A stretch of 64,000 nucleotides of DNA, taken from contig NZ_MASN01000030.1 in NCBI RefSeq assembly GCF_001861355.1, positions 372,001 through 436,000 on the forward strand, given 5' to 3'. The stretch comes from Natrialba sp. SSL1 (GTDB lineage Archaea; Halobacteriota; Halobacteria; Halobacteriales; Natrialbaceae). Below are positions 43,880-53,230 of the stretch, piece by piece (position 1 is the first letter of the stretch; each line of letters opens with the position of its first letter). A model generated the notes under the pieces. It saw only the letters and a program-made list of their open reading frames with translations, searched no databases and was not told the DNA's origin. A program made the position numbers and the translations under genes.

Positions 43880-44578
43880 CTACCGTTCCGTATCGACGGT
43901 TGCGTCCGGTGCGTCTGATGACGACCCAGCCGTCTGGGAGCCAAGTTCCGAGGAGGCAACACCGAGCGTCGCAATCGAGCGGATCGCTTCCTCGACGGTG
44001 ATATCGATGTCGTAGACGTTCGTCGCGGGAACGTGCATGACGAAGCCGTTCGTCGTCGGGTTCGGTCCGAGGGGGACCATGATGGTCACCATCTGTCCCT
44101 CGTCGGCCCGCGATTCGATAACAGGTGGTGTCTGGGCGGTAAGAAAAGCCAGCATGTAGGCGTTCTCGTGGGGGAACTCGACGAGTTTCACATCTTTGAA
44201 CTGATCTGTATCGTCGTCGAGCAGCATGTGGCTGGCGCGTCGGATACTCTCGTAGACGGTGCTGATACCCGGAATCGTCTCCATGGTGGCGTGGAGACGC
44301 TTCGAGATGTGGCGACCGGGTGTATACTCTGCAACGATTCCCACGAGCAGGAAAAAGCCGAACAGTGACGCCAGCGTGACGAACTGGACGACCGCAGTCG
44401 GCGGATCGTTCGGTAACAGGTAGATAATGCCCTCGACGACGGGTGAGAGGACGCCGAGTACGAAGTCGACGACGACGATCAGAATGAGGAGCGTGATGAC
44501 TAGCGGAATCGTGATCGCAATCCCGTTGATAAGCCACCGCTTGAGTGCGGCCTGCGCTCCGTTCCGAAGTGCTGCCAT
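43880..44578 (-). CDS. DUF502-family membrane protein
   Basis: A 232-residue protein with two membrane helices (about 15-40 and 60-82) followed by a soluble domain: PGISTVYESIRRASHMLLDD; FVMHVPATNVYDIDITVEEA. These match DUF502 as recalled (plant COV-like). The ATG at 44578 is taken; the frame opens at 44668 without support. The C-terminus is acidic and unstructured. Function unknown. Confidence 0.88.
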   Translation of the reverse strand: MAALRNGAQAALKRWLINGIAITIPLVITLLILIVVVDFVLGVLSPVVEGIIYLLPNDPPTAVVQFVTLASLFGFFLLVGIVAEYTPGRHISKRLHATMETIPGISTVYESIRRASHMLLDDDTDQFKDVKLVEFPHENAYMLAFLTAQTPPVIESRADEGQMVTIMVPLGPNPTTNGFVMHVPATNVYDIDITVEEAIRSIATLGVASSELGSQTAGSSSDAPDATVDTER

Positions 44579-44742
44579 GCGTTGAGAGTGGGACGGTACA
44601 CCCAGTAAACCGTTCGGCTTTCGCGAGCATCGTATCGACTGTTGCGTGGCACTGAGATTCACTAGCACACTTCAGATGTGATAGTCGTCTGTTCAGAACA
44701 CACAGACGAGACGGTTTTCGTCGATTACGGCGTAGAATCGGT

Positions 44743-44901
44743 ATGGCAACCAGATCCCCAGTCTACTGTCACCTATGCAACGAAGAGGTCGCCGCCACCG
44801 ACACGCTCGAACATCACCTGGTGTACAGCCACAAGCCCCGTGAACTCGCCAAGCGACTCGCGGCCGAATGGGAAGCGGAAGAACTCGGCGATGCGGTATA
44901 A
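44743..44901 (+). CDS. 52-residue C2H2 zinc-finger micro-protein
   Basis: MATRSPVYCHLCNEEVAATD... : C9 and C12 with H25 (or H24) and H30 form a CxxC-x12-HxxxxH finger, followed by a basic-acidic helix (KRLAAEWEAEE) and a TAA at 44899-44901. Codon use is haloarchaeal (G/C third positions). Small zinc-finger proteins of this size are widespread and often functional in haloarchaea. Role unknown; nucleic-acid or protein binding is possible. Confidence 0.8.
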   Translation: MATRSPVYCHLCNEEVAATDTLEHHLVYSHKPRELAKRLAAEWEAEELGDAV

Positions 44902-44975
44902 GATCGTACTCGCCAGGCAGTTTTTCGTTTCGAACGGGTCCAGTCGCTACTCCCGAGTTAGTCAGCGGTAAAAAT

Positions 44976-44998
44976 ATGGGATCGCCCGGATTTGAACC
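44976..44998 (-). repeat. truncated copy of the tRNA-Pro 3' end
   Basis: These 23 bases repeat 45096-45118 (T-arm half, acceptor 3' strand and two trailer bases) exactly, same orientation, 97 bases downstream of the tRNA. A run ATTTTT on the minus strand follows immediately (44971-44975), as an archaeal terminator would. The spacer holds two perfect hairpins: CTGTCGC...GCGACAG and TGCGC-GAA-GCGCA. Confidence 0.85.
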
Positions 44999-45096
44999 AC
45001 GCCCGAGAACCTGCGCTTCGCGCAGAACCTCGGTCTACTCCAAACCCAGACTCGTTCCATTTGCTGTCGCTCACGAAATTGTTCGCGACAGAAAGA

Positions 45097-45169
45097 TGGG
45101 ATCGCCCGGATTTGAACCGGGGTCACGGGCACCCAAGGCCCGAAGTATACCAGGCTAACCCACGATCCC
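45097..45169 (-). tRNA. tRNA-Pro (TGG)
   Basis: Minus-strand cloverleaf: acceptor GGGATCG/CGATCCC, anticodon stem CGGGC/GCCCG with loop CTTGGGT (anticodon TGG), T arm CCCGGTTCAAATCCGGG, discriminator A at 45097, CCA not encoded. No intron. One truncated 3' copy follows at 44976. Confidence 0.95.
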
Positions 45170-45252
45170 GTACCTCCTTCTTTCGGGTGCACTGCATAAA
45201 GGGTTTCGTTCTGTTCCGAACGGTTTTGTTCCTCGCGACGCTAGAGTCGTGC

Positions 45253-45510
45253 ATGGTTACAGGACTCGAAATCCTCCTCTTGGTCCTCGTTCTCGCTGCG
45301 CTTCTCGGCGCAACGACCATCATCCAGACGGTCCGTCCGTTCATCGTCAACGCCGTCGTGGGCCTCATCGTCCTCTTTCTGGCCCAGGCCGTCTTCGGAC
45401 TCTCCGTTGCAATTACTCCGATTGCGATCGCAGTCGTCGCGATCGGTGGCTTCCCCGGCTCACTGCTGGTGATCCTCCTATCGATGTTCGGCATCGCGTT
45501 CGTTCCCTGA
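45253..45510 (+). CDS. BofA-family small membrane protein
   Basis: An 85-residue protein, almost entirely hydrophobic with two to three helices. The pattern 'VRPFIVNAVVGLIVLF' and 'GGFPGSLLVILLSMFGIAF' matches the pro-sigmaK processing inhibitor BofA family seen in archaea. Archaea lack sigmaK, so the name gives no function. The ATG at 45253 is used; the frame upstream runs through tRNA-Pro. Confidence 0.82.
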   Translation: MVTGLEILLLVLVLAALLGATTIIQTVRPFIVNAVVGLIVLFLAQAVFGLSVAITPIAIAVVAIGGFPGSLLVILLSMFGIAFVP

Positions 45511-45680
45511 CCACCGTCGACCGGTCGTCGTCACGTCGTTTTGCCGCCCCGTTTTCGCACACACACATACACCCACTACTGCGAAGAGAGAGCGACGGAG
45601 AGACCAACTACTGCGACCCAGAGACAGCCAACAGACGAACGATACCAGCAAACAGGTCCGGAAGCAGAGAAGCAATCGCG

Positions 45681-47747
45681 TCACAGATCCGCATCGCGAA
45701 GCTCGATATCCGCCACGAGCTCGTACGGATGCGCGTCCTTCCGAATACCGTCGAGCAGCGTGAACGCCTCGCTGGGATCGAGGAAGTGTTCCGTCACGAC
45801 CTGCCCCAACGGCGTCGGCTCGAAGCCGTCGATGAAGTCGTACTGAAGCAGTTTGCCGACCGCGTGCTTCGTCGGCACGTCACCCAACATCCGGTCGTTG
45901 AGCGACTTCGCCGCCTTGCCGCCGACGGTGATGTTCGCGAGCGTCTCCTCGATCGCCGCGCTCTCGTCGTAGTGGGTCATCACCGACTCCATCTCGCCCT
46001 TGAGCAGCTTGAACGCCACCTCGTCCTCCGTCATCTCCATCGAGTTGTGATAGGCAGTGTCGGGCTCGACAAGGACGTACACCGTCCCCTTGTCGTGGTA
46101 GTCCGGTCGTCCCGCGCGCCCGAGCATCTGGTGGAACTCCTGCACGGAGAGCCACTCGATCCCCATCGCCAACGAGTCGAAGACGACCTGCGAGGCGGGG
46201 AAGTCGACACCCGCTGCGAGCGCCGCCGTCGTCACGACCGCCGCGAGATCCTGGTCGCCGAACTGGCGCTCGACCGTTTTGCGGCGCTTGTAATCGAGTC
46301 CCGCGTGGTACGGCGCCGAGGAGTACTCGAGTTTCCGCGAAATTTCGTGACACCGTCTGCGGGAGTTCGTGAAGATAATCGTCTGGCCGCGATACCCCTT
46401 CGAGGACTCGGTATCGAACTCGCGTCTGACGAGTTTGTTCTCGACGCGGACCTTCTCCTGGCCGTCGGCGAAGGTGACGTGGCGCTCGATTGGGACGGGA
46501 CGCTCCTCGAACTCGATGAGGGTGGACTCGAGTGCGGTTGCGAGCTGTTCGGGGTTGCCGACGGTTGCGGAGAGGTAGACCCACTGGGCTCCCTGGTAGT
46601 CGTCTCGCCGCTTTGCTCGCTGCTCGCAGGTGTGTTTGAGCCGCGAGATGAGGCCGTCGAGGCGGTGGCCGCGTTCGTCTTCTTTGAGGGTGTGAACCTC
46701 GTCGATGACGACGGTGCCGATGTCACCCATGTCCTTGCCGGTTCGGAGGGCGTGGTCGATGCCCTCGTAGGTGCCGACGATGACGTCGGCGTTGGGGTCG
46801 AACTGGTTGCCGTTGTCCGCGATGCGGCTGGCACCGACGCGGATGGAGACGTCGACGAGGTCGCCGTACTCGTCCTTGAAGTCCTCGTGTTTCTGGTTCG
46901 CGAGTGCGACGAGCGGGACGAGAAAGAGCATCTTCCCCTTGCCGTTCAGTACGCGGTTGATGCCGGTCATCTCGCCGACCAGCGTCTTCCCGGTCGCCGT
47001 CGCGGAGACGACCATCTGGTCGTCGCCCTCGAAGAGCCCGTTATCGACAGCGAGACTCTGGACCGGAAGCAGCGTTTCGAACCGATCCTCGAGCAGGTTC
47101 TGCAGGCCGGGATGGAGGTTCAGCGAGTCGACTCGGACGGGGTCGACCTCGTCGGTCGTCGCCGAGATGGTATCGAACTTCGTCAGATCGGGATCGAGTT
47201 GGCCCTGCAGCAGGTTGACGATTCGATCAAGGTCCTGTACTTCGATCATGAGGTCCTCGAGTCGGTCCTTTGCAGCGCCGGTGACCTTGCCGCCGCCGGA
47301 GTACGATAGCTGGCGCTCGAGTTCCTGGCGGGCGCAGTCCTGGCAGATCCAGTCCTCGTCGTCCTTGACCGCCGTGTCGGTCGTGATCGGCGAGTAACGG
47401 CCCGCGGAGGCGCAGTAGCGACAGGTCCGAACGGCCTTTGCCTTCTCCTCGAGCTGGTAGCCCGACAGCATCTCGAGGAGTTCCTCGCGGCCAGTGCGGG
47501 AGGTCTGCTCTGAAATGCGAATTCGCTTTGCGCGGCGTGCGAGTTCGACGAACTCGTCGGGCTGGCGTGGCTCCTCACTTGAGCCGTCCTTGAGACGGAA
47601 CTTCGCGGGGCGGGGCCCGGCGGAGGTTTCGGAGAGACCGAGCTTTGCCCGGAACAGCCGCTTGCCGTCGCGCTGGACGACGATCAGGTAGTCGCCGCCG
47701 GTTTCGTGGCAGAAGATGGTTTCGACCTGCTGGACCTGCTTCGACAC
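45681..47747 (-). CDS. Ski2-like DEAD/DEVH-box helicase with N-terminal zinc domain
   Basis: A 688-residue superfamily II helicase starting at a GTG (47747); the frame extends to 47987 without support. The N-terminal 150 residues include a zinc-knuckle (CRYCASAGRYSP ... WICQDC). Helicase motifs: SATATGKTLVGE (I), VVIDEVHTL (II), LSATVGNP (III), IIFTNSRRRC (IV), TTAALAAGVDFP (V), QMLGRAGRPDYHDKG (VI). Haloarchaeal homologs are related to Hel308/Ski2 proteins. Probably acts in DNA or RNA processing; substrate unknown. Confidence 0.88.
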   Translation of the reverse strand: MSKQVQQVETIFCHETGGDYLIVVQRDGKRLFRAKLGLSETSAGPRPAKFRLKDGSSEEPRQPDEFVELARRAKRIRISEQTSRTGREELLEMLSGYQLEEKAKAVRTCRYCASAGRYSPITTDTAVKDDEDWICQDCARQELERQLSYSGGGKVTGAAKDRLEDLMIEVQDLDRIVNLLQGQLDPDLTKFDTISATTDEVDPVRVDSLNLHPGLQNLLEDRFETLLPVQSLAVDNGLFEGDDQMVVSATATGKTLVGEMTGINRVLNGKGKMLFLVPLVALANQKHEDFKDEYGDLVDVSIRVGASRIADNGNQFDPNADVIVGTYEGIDHALRTGKDMGDIGTVVIDEVHTLKEDERGHRLDGLISRLKHTCEQRAKRRDDYQGAQWVYLSATVGNPEQLATALESTLIEFEERPVPIERHVTFADGQEKVRVENKLVRREFDTESSKGYRGQTIIFTNSRRRCHEISRKLEYSSAPYHAGLDYKRRKTVERQFGDQDLAAVVTTAALAAGVDFPASQVVFDSLAMGIEWLSVQEFHQMLGRAGRPDYHDKGTVYVLVEPDTAYHNSMEMTEDEVAFKLLKGEMESVMTHYDESAAIEETLANITVGGKAAKSLNDRMLGDVPTKHAVGKLLQYDFIDGFEPTPLGQVVTEHFLDPSEAFTLLDGIRKDAHPYELVADIELRDADL

Positions 47748-47835
47748 GATACGTGGTACACGACTGTCGTACTTGAGCGATTCGGACTCGTACCGACTCG
47801 TACCGACTGTACGGATTCGTAGCGAGCCCGTGACC

Positions 47836-48810
47836 TTACTGCTCGACAGGGTGGTGGGGCATGATCGTCGGCCCGTTCTCGCCGTAGCCGACGGTTGCAA
47901 CGACACCGAAGACCGTCTCGAGGAGGTCGTCGGTGACGACCTCGTCCGGCGGCCCCCAGTCGAAAACGGAGCCGTCCTTGAGTGCAACGAGGTTGTCCGC
48001 GTAGCGGGCAGCCTGCGAGATGTCGTGCAGGACGATTCCCACCGTCACGCCGCGCTCCTCGTTCAATGTCTGGACGAGTTCCATCACCTGTAGCTGGTGC
48101 TGGAGGTCGAGATACGTCGTGGGCTCGTCGAGCAGCAACACGTCCGTCTCCTGGGCGAGCACCATCGCGATCCAGACGAGTTGCTTCTGGCCGCCGCTCA
48201 GGTTGCCGACCTCCGCCTCGCGCAGGTGGTCGACGCCCGCGAGATCGATCGCGCGCTCGACAGCCGCCTCGTCCTCCGAAGTCGGCGCGTCGAAAAAGCC
48301 CATGTGCGGATACCGCCCGTAGTAGATCAGCTCCTCGGCGGTCATCCCGCCGGGCGACTCGTGTTCCTGAGAGAGCATCCCGACACGGCGAGCGAAGGGC
48401 TTGCTATCGAAGTCGTCGATATCGTCGCCGTCGAGGAGGATAGTGCCGTTCTCAGGCGCGTGCTGGCGAGCCAGCGCCTTCAGCAGCGTCGACTTACCGC
48501 TCCCGTTCGGCCCGACGAGCGCCGTAATCTCGCCCGCCGGAAGGTCGATCCGGTCGACCTCGACGACCGGCTCCTCGGTCGTCGGGTAGCCGATCGCGAG
48601 GGTATCGCCGACGAGTTGACTCGAGTGCCCGCCATTGGTATCGGATGGGGTACTCGAGTCCCCGTCAGCGGCGTCGGCTGGCTGCGGACCGGAGTGGACG
48701 GTAGCGTCGGCGAACTGGCTGGTGTCACCGGATTCGTGCACGGCGGACCGGTCTGTTCGCGCCTCTGGCGTCGATTGTGAGGACGGTTGCGAGTGCGTCT
48801 CGTTGCTCAT
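47836..48810 (-). CDS. iron/siderophore-type ABC transporter ATP-binding protein, orphan
   Basis: A 324-residue FecE/BtuD-type ATPase. After a 65-residue low-complexity leader come Walker A GPNGSGKST, the Q-loop MLSQEHES, signature LSGGQKQ, Walker B VLLLDEPTTYLD, and H-loop VLHDISQAARYAD. No permease or binding protein is adjacent, so partners are elsewhere. A DtxR-box-like palindrome upstream (48843-48856) points to iron control. Confidence 0.9.
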   Translation of the reverse strand: MSNETHSQPSSQSTPEARTDRSAVHESGDTSQFADATVHSGPQPADAADGDSSTPSDTNGGHSSQLVGDTLAIGYPTTEEPVVEVDRIDLPAGEITALVGPNGSGKSTLLKALARQHAPENGTILLDGDDIDDFDSKPFARRVGMLSQEHESPGGMTAEELIYYGRYPHMGFFDAPTSEDEAAVERAIDLAGVDHLREAEVGNLSGGQKQLVWIAMVLAQETDVLLLDEPTTYLDLQHQLQVMELVQTLNEERGVTVGIVLHDISQAARYADNLVALKDGSVFDWGPPDEVVTDDLLETVFGVVATVGYGENGPTIMPHHPVEQ

Positions 48811-48842
48811 AGGTTACCGAACAGCTGCCGCCTGTTCACTTT

Positions 48843-48856
48843 TTAGGCTGACCTAA
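48843..48856. promoter_or_regulatory. DtxR/IdeR-type iron box
   Basis: TTAGG-N4-CCTAA forms a perfect inverted repeat, 33-46 bases upstream of the iron-type ATPase start and next to a minus-strand A/T-rich promoter (TTTTCAATAG). The half-sites resemble the TTAGG..CCTAA core bound by DtxR-family repressors, which control iron genes in haloarchaea (Idr/SirR). Confidence 0.65.
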
Positions 48857-49017
48857 CTATTGAAAAGTGCATCGGTTTCGGCGATCCGTACCCGAGAGTG
48901 ACCGACGTTTTGCGAACCTGTTCGGGCAAACAGAGCAGAAGAGTTGACCCGACGCGCGCGAACCCGAGCGCGGCGATGGACGGCTGGAGCGTGGTGTCGG
49001 TCGTGAGAACGACGGAA

Positions 49018-51015
49018 TCAGGACTCGTCGTAGATCCGGTCGACGCGGTTCTCGAATCGGTCCATGATGACGCGGCGTTTCTTCTTCATCGTCGGCGTCA
49101 GCATCTCGTTCTCCTCGGTGAACTCCTGGGGGACGAGTTCGAACTGCTTGATCGTCTCGTGTTTCTCGAAGTCCTCGTTCGCGCGGTCGACCTCTTGCTG
49201 GACGTACTCGCGAACGCGGTCGTCGTCACAGAGTGCTTCGAGGTCGTCGGGCAGGTCGATACCCTCCTCGTCGGCCCACTCGCGGATGTGTTCGACGTTC
49301 GGGACGAGCAGCGCGCCGATGAACTTCTCGCCGTCGCCGACGACCATACACTGTTCGACGACCTCGCTCGCGGCGAAGGCGTCCTCGATCGGACCGGGCG
49401 CGACGTTTTTGCCCGTCGAGAGGACGATGAGTTGTTTGACGCGGTCGCGGAACTCGATGTAGCCATCCTCGCGCAGGTGGACGACGTCGCCAGTGCGGAA
49501 CCACTGCCCCTCGGCGTCGGCATCTGGGTCCTGCAGGGCTGCACCGCCGTCAGGCTGTGCGGCATCGGTGAACGCCCGATCGGTCGCCGAGGGCTTGTTC
49601 CAGTACCCCTGTGTCACGTTCGGCCCGCGGGTGAGCAGTTCGCCGACCGTTCCAGGGTCGTCGAACGCGTCCTGATCGACGACGCTCTCGTCGATCGAGA
49701 TGTCGACGTCGGTCACCGTCGGCCCGATGGTTCCGATCTTCGGCTCCTCTGGCGGGTTGACCGCGACGACCGGCGAGGTCTCGGTCAGGCCGTAGCCCTC
49801 GAAGATCGGGAGCCCCATCGCGTGGTAGAGTCGAGCGAGTTCGGGCGAGAGGCTACCACCGCCGCTGATCAGGATCTCGATCTCGCCGCCCAACGCCTCA
49901 CGGACCGTCGAGAAGACGAGTTTGTCCGCGAGCGCGCGCTTCGTGTTCAGAATCGGGCCGGGTGAGTCCGCCCGCTGGTACTCGACACCCACGTCGGTTG
50001 CCCACTCGAAGATACGCTTCTTGACCGGGGACTCGCTCGCCTGCTCGCGGATCGCGTCGTAGATCTTCTCGTAGACGCGCGGGACGCTGGTCGCCGTGTT
50101 CGGCTGGACGGTGCTGAAGTCTTCCTGCAGCGTGTCCGGGTTTTCGGCGTAGGCAACGCAGGCACCGCTTGCGAACAACAGGAAATGCCCCGCCGTCCGC
50201 TCGAAGACGTGTGCAAGCGGCAGATACGACATCGCCTGGCAGTCCGAGTCAATCACCGGCACGTCGTCGTCGCGGTCCGGTCGCGGCGCGAAGCGCTTGC
50301 GGATCTGGTTGACGTTCGACCGAAAGTTGCTGTGGGTAAGCTGGACGCCCTTTGGCTTCCCGGTCGTCCCGCTCGTGTAGATGAGACTCGCCAGATCGTC
50401 CATCGCGGGTTCGTCGACCCATTCCTGATAGGCCTCCTCGTCGAACGCCTCTGCACCGCGCTCGTGCAGTTCCGCGAGCGTCAGAATGTCGTCCCGGTCG
50501 TCGTACCCGTCGAGTTCGTCGATCGAGACGATGAACTCGAGTGCCAGTTCGTCCTCGACCTCGAGGACGCGCTCGAGAAGTTCTTGGTTCTCGACGACGA
50601 CGCCATCTGCGTCGGGGTCGTCGAGCAGATAGGAGACCTGGTCGGGAGAAGAACTCGTGTAGACCGTGGTGACGACTGCGCCGGCACCCAGCAGCGCGAA
50701 GTCGGTCTGGGCCCACTCCATGCGGGTGTTGCTGAAGATGCCGACTCGGTCGCCCGACTCGACGCCGAGGTCGCGAAAGCCGGCGGCGAGGTTGCGGACG
50801 ATATTGCGCATCTCGGCGTAGGAAATCGCGGTGAACGAGTCCGGCTCGGCCGCCGGCAGCACGTCGTCGGTGAGCGAGCGGTCGTAGACTCCACCCTTGT
50901 AGCGCTGGGCCGGCCGATTCGCGTTCCGTTCGGCCGTCTCCTCGAACATCCGTCCGAGCGTCGTCGTCCCGATCACCTCGTCGTCGTACTCGCGTTCGGC
51001 GTCCCGCCAGTTCAT
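49018..51015 (-). CDS. long-chain acyl-CoA synthetase (AMP-forming)
   Basis: A 665-residue ANL-superfamily enzyme activating a carboxylic acid to its CoA thioester. Motif P-loop YTSGTTGKPKGV at about 212-223, EGYGLTETSPV (A5), WFRTGDVVHLREDGYIEFRDR (A7-A8), and a C-terminal lysine region (TPTMKKKRRVI). Length and the leader DRSLTDDVLPA fit FadD-type members. Start at the ATG 51015. Chain-length specificity cannot be read. Confidence 0.92.
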   Translation of the reverse strand: MNWRDAEREYDDEVIGTTTLGRMFEETAERNANRPAQRYKGGVYDRSLTDDVLPAAEPDSFTAISYAEMRNIVRNLAAGFRDLGVESGDRVGIFSNTRMEWAQTDFALLGAGAVVTTVYTSSSPDQVSYLLDDPDADGVVVENQELLERVLEVEDELALEFIVSIDELDGYDDRDDILTLAELHERGAEAFDEEAYQEWVDEPAMDDLASLIYTSGTTGKPKGVQLTHSNFRSNVNQIRKRFAPRPDRDDDVPVIDSDCQAMSYLPLAHVFERTAGHFLLFASGACVAYAENPDTLQEDFSTVQPNTATSVPRVYEKIYDAIREQASESPVKKRIFEWATDVGVEYQRADSPGPILNTKRALADKLVFSTVREALGGEIEILISGGGSLSPELARLYHAMGLPIFEGYGLTETSPVVAVNPPEEPKIGTIGPTVTDVDISIDESVVDQDAFDDPGTVGELLTRGPNVTQGYWNKPSATDRAFTDAAQPDGGAALQDPDADAEGQWFRTGDVVHLREDGYIEFRDRVKQLIVLSTGKNVAPGPIEDAFAASEVVEQCMVVGDGEKFIGALLVPNVEHIREWADEEGIDLPDDLEALCDDDRVREYVQQEVDRANEDFEKHETIKQFELVPQEFTEENEMLTPTMKKKRRVIMDRFENRVDRIYDES

Positions 51016-51165
51016 ATATCAAATGAGAGTGAGGCCCACGCGATAAAACGTGATGAAACTGGTTTCGGTCGAATTTCCGTTTATTCGTGTGCGAGAACTT
51101 GTTACCGCCGATCTGTCGACAGCGGTGGCGAGTTCGGTCGAGAGACGTTCCCCCTCGCTCGCAGT

Positions 51166-52083
51166 TCACTCCCGGTCGTCAAGGTAGCCGACCACGCCGC
51201 GAACGTTCATCGCTGCCTCGGCGCTCGCCTTCTCGTCGCTCCAGGCGTCACCGTGGTCGGTCGCGGCCGCAAAGTGTGCCATGAGTTCGTCGTCGGCCAG
51301 TTCCTCTCGCTTCGCCTCGACCGCGTTTACCCACTCGGTGAGGACGGTGGCGTACTCCTCGAGAGCCTGGTCGGCATCGTCGCCGACGTATCGGGGGCCG
51401 AAGTGAGTGTAGAGGAGGACGTCGGGGTCGATATCGGCGATCGTTCGAGCATCCGCGAGGCACTGCTCCAGATCGAAGTCGGAGGGTGGTGAGGTCTCGA
51501 CGATTTCCTCGCGGTCGGGAATCCAGATCCCCGCCGCGTCGCCGGTGAAGACGGCGTCGTTCGCAGGGTCCTCGAAGACCACCTGATGGAAGGCGTGACC
51601 CGGTGCCTCGTGAACGCGCAGTTCGTGCTCGCCGAGGTCGATCACGTCGCCGTCCTCGAGTTCGACGATCCGGTCTTCGGGGATCGGTTCCGGTTCGACG
51701 TAGTACTGCCACTGGTCGCCGACGGCGTTTTTCGTTCCGGCGACGAGTTTGCCGGGGTCGGCGAGCAGGCTCGCGCCGACACTGGGGATATGCACATCAG
51801 CGTTCGGGCAGGCCTCTGCGAGGAGTCCCGCACCGCCCGCGTGATCGAGGTGGATGTGCGTGACGGTGATGACCGCGACGTCCTCGGGTGCGATGTCGAG
51901 TTCCGCGAGCCCGTCGAGAATCAGGTCGTAGTTGGTTCCGATACCGGTCTCGACGATCGCCGGCCGCTCGTCGTCTATGATGTAGACGGCACCGTACCCT
52001 TCCGTCTCGTACATGCCGGTGTCCAGGTAGTAGAGATCCGAGCAGTCGCCAACCGTCACCGCACGAACGTCTCCGATGGCCAT
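51166..52083 (-). CDS. metallo-beta-lactamase-fold hydrolase
   Basis: A 305-residue MBL-fold protein. The binuclear site motif VTHIHLDHAGG (HxHxDH) is at about 73-83, with ligands H (GHAFHQVV), D (FTGDAAG) and a terminal His (YTHFGPRY). It resembles glyoxalase II-like hydrolases. It lies between the acyl-CoA synthetase and the CDF gene in the same direction, but the 78-150 base gaps make one operon uncertain. Substrate unknown. Confidence 0.87.
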   Translation of the reverse strand: MAIGDVRAVTVGDCSDLYYLDTGMYETEGYGAVYIIDDERPAIVETGIGTNYDLILDGLAELDIAPEDVAVITVTHIHLDHAGGAGLLAEACPNADVHIPSVGASLLADPGKLVAGTKNAVGDQWQYYVEPEPIPEDRIVELEDGDVIDLGEHELRVHEAPGHAFHQVVFEDPANDAVFTGDAAGIWIPDREEIVETSPPSDFDLEQCLADARTIADIDPDVLLYTHFGPRYVGDDADQALEEYATVLTEWVNAVEAKREELADDELMAHFAAATDHGDAWSDEKASAEAAMNVRGVVGYLDDRE

Positions 52084-52160
52084 ATCGGAAGCCCGTCGGC
52101 AGACGGGATAAAAGCACGTATCACAGCAAGCCCGCCGTTCTCCGGTGGAGCCAACTCCCG

Positions 52161-53072
52161 CTACTGCTCAGCTTCGTCCGACTGCTCCTTCCACTCCCCG
52201 ATCCCCGACGGGTCGAGATGGACGTGCGCGTCACCCACGTCCTCGAGTGCCCGTAGTTCCTCGACCAGGTCGGACTCGATGTCGTGGGCCCGCCGGAGCG
52301 GCAGGTCGCCGTCGACCTCAACGTGGACTTCGACCTCGAGGACGGGGCCGTCGTAGAAGACGGTCAGGTCGTGCATTCCGTGCGCGTCGGGATGCTCGCG
52401 AAGGACCTCGGTCACCGCCTCGCGTTTCTCTGGCGTCGGTGCGGCACCGATGAGGTAGTTCACGTTCTCACGGCCGATCACGACGCCCTGATAGACGACG
52501 AGGAGACTGACGAGTGCGCCAGCGAGCGGATCGAGCAGCGGCTGGCCGAGCAGAACGCCGATAACGCCGACGACGGCCGCGAAGGAGGTGTAGATATCGT
52601 TCAGACAGTCAGTCGCGAGCGCCTCGAGTGCGGTCGACTGCAGGTGTTCGTTGATCGCCTCGGTGTAGCGGTAGACGAGATACATGTCGACGATTGCGAA
52701 CGCGAGCGCGCCGAGTAAGAGCGGACTGAACGTGACATCGACGCCGGTGATGAGCCCCTCGACGGAGCTATAGAGCAGGTTCAGCCCTAGCAGGGCGATC
52801 ACCGCACCGACGAACAGCGCCGTCAGCGGTTCGATCCGATCGTGGCCGTGGGGGTGGGTGTCGTCGGGTTCGTCGAACGAACTGCGCCCCCAGACGAGGA
52901 CGACGATACTCGCAACGAGGTCCGCGACGGAGTGGGCCGCGTCGGCCAGCAACGCGACGCTGCCGAACAGCAAGCCCGCCGCTCCCTCGACGATGATCTT
53001 CACCGCGTTTCCGAGCACGTTGGCCCACGACGCCCGCGCAAACCCGCGTCGCTCCTCGACGGCCTCGACCAT
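52161..53072 (-). CDS. cation diffusion facilitator (zinc/cobalt/manganese efflux)
   Basis: A 303-residue CDF transporter with six helices. The metal-site signature DAAHSVADLVAS (HxxxD) is in TM2 with its partner in TM5 (EALATDCLNDIYTS), and a DDTHPHGHDRIEPL loop is present. The C-terminal cytoplasmic domain (VTEVLREHPDAHGMHDL; DGPVLEVEVHVEVDGDLPL) is the regulatory dimer domain. Efflux of divalent metal is expected; specificity is unclear. Confidence 0.92.
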   Translation of the reverse strand: MVEAVEERRGFARASWANVLGNAVKIIVEGAAGLLFGSVALLADAAHSVADLVASIVVLVWGRSSFDEPDDTHPHGHDRIEPLTALFVGAVIALLGLNLLYSSVEGLITGVDVTFSPLLLGALAFAIVDMYLVYRYTEAINEHLQSTALEALATDCLNDIYTSFAAVVGVIGVLLGQPLLDPLAGALVSLLVVYQGVVIGRENVNYLIGAAPTPEKREAVTEVLREHPDAHGMHDLTVFYDGPVLEVEVHVEVDGDLPLRRAHDIESDLVEELRALEDVGDAHVHLDPSGIGEWKEQSDEAEQ

Positions 53073-53230
53073 GGCTGTTTTAGAGCCAGTCTAACCTTGG
53101 GTCTTTTCCTTCGCGGTGACTGCTGGGTAGGGTAGCTGGCGACGTGGGCTCTGGGTCGAACTCGAGTACCACCTCCTCTCTGGTTCCGCAACGCTCATTG
53201 GGTGGCTGTGAGAAGGACGTGACAGACACT

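Noticed and set aside
45249-47309. 686-residue frame opposite the helicase
   Set aside because: All helicase motifs are on the minus strand; the plus frame is Arg/Asp-rich shadow.
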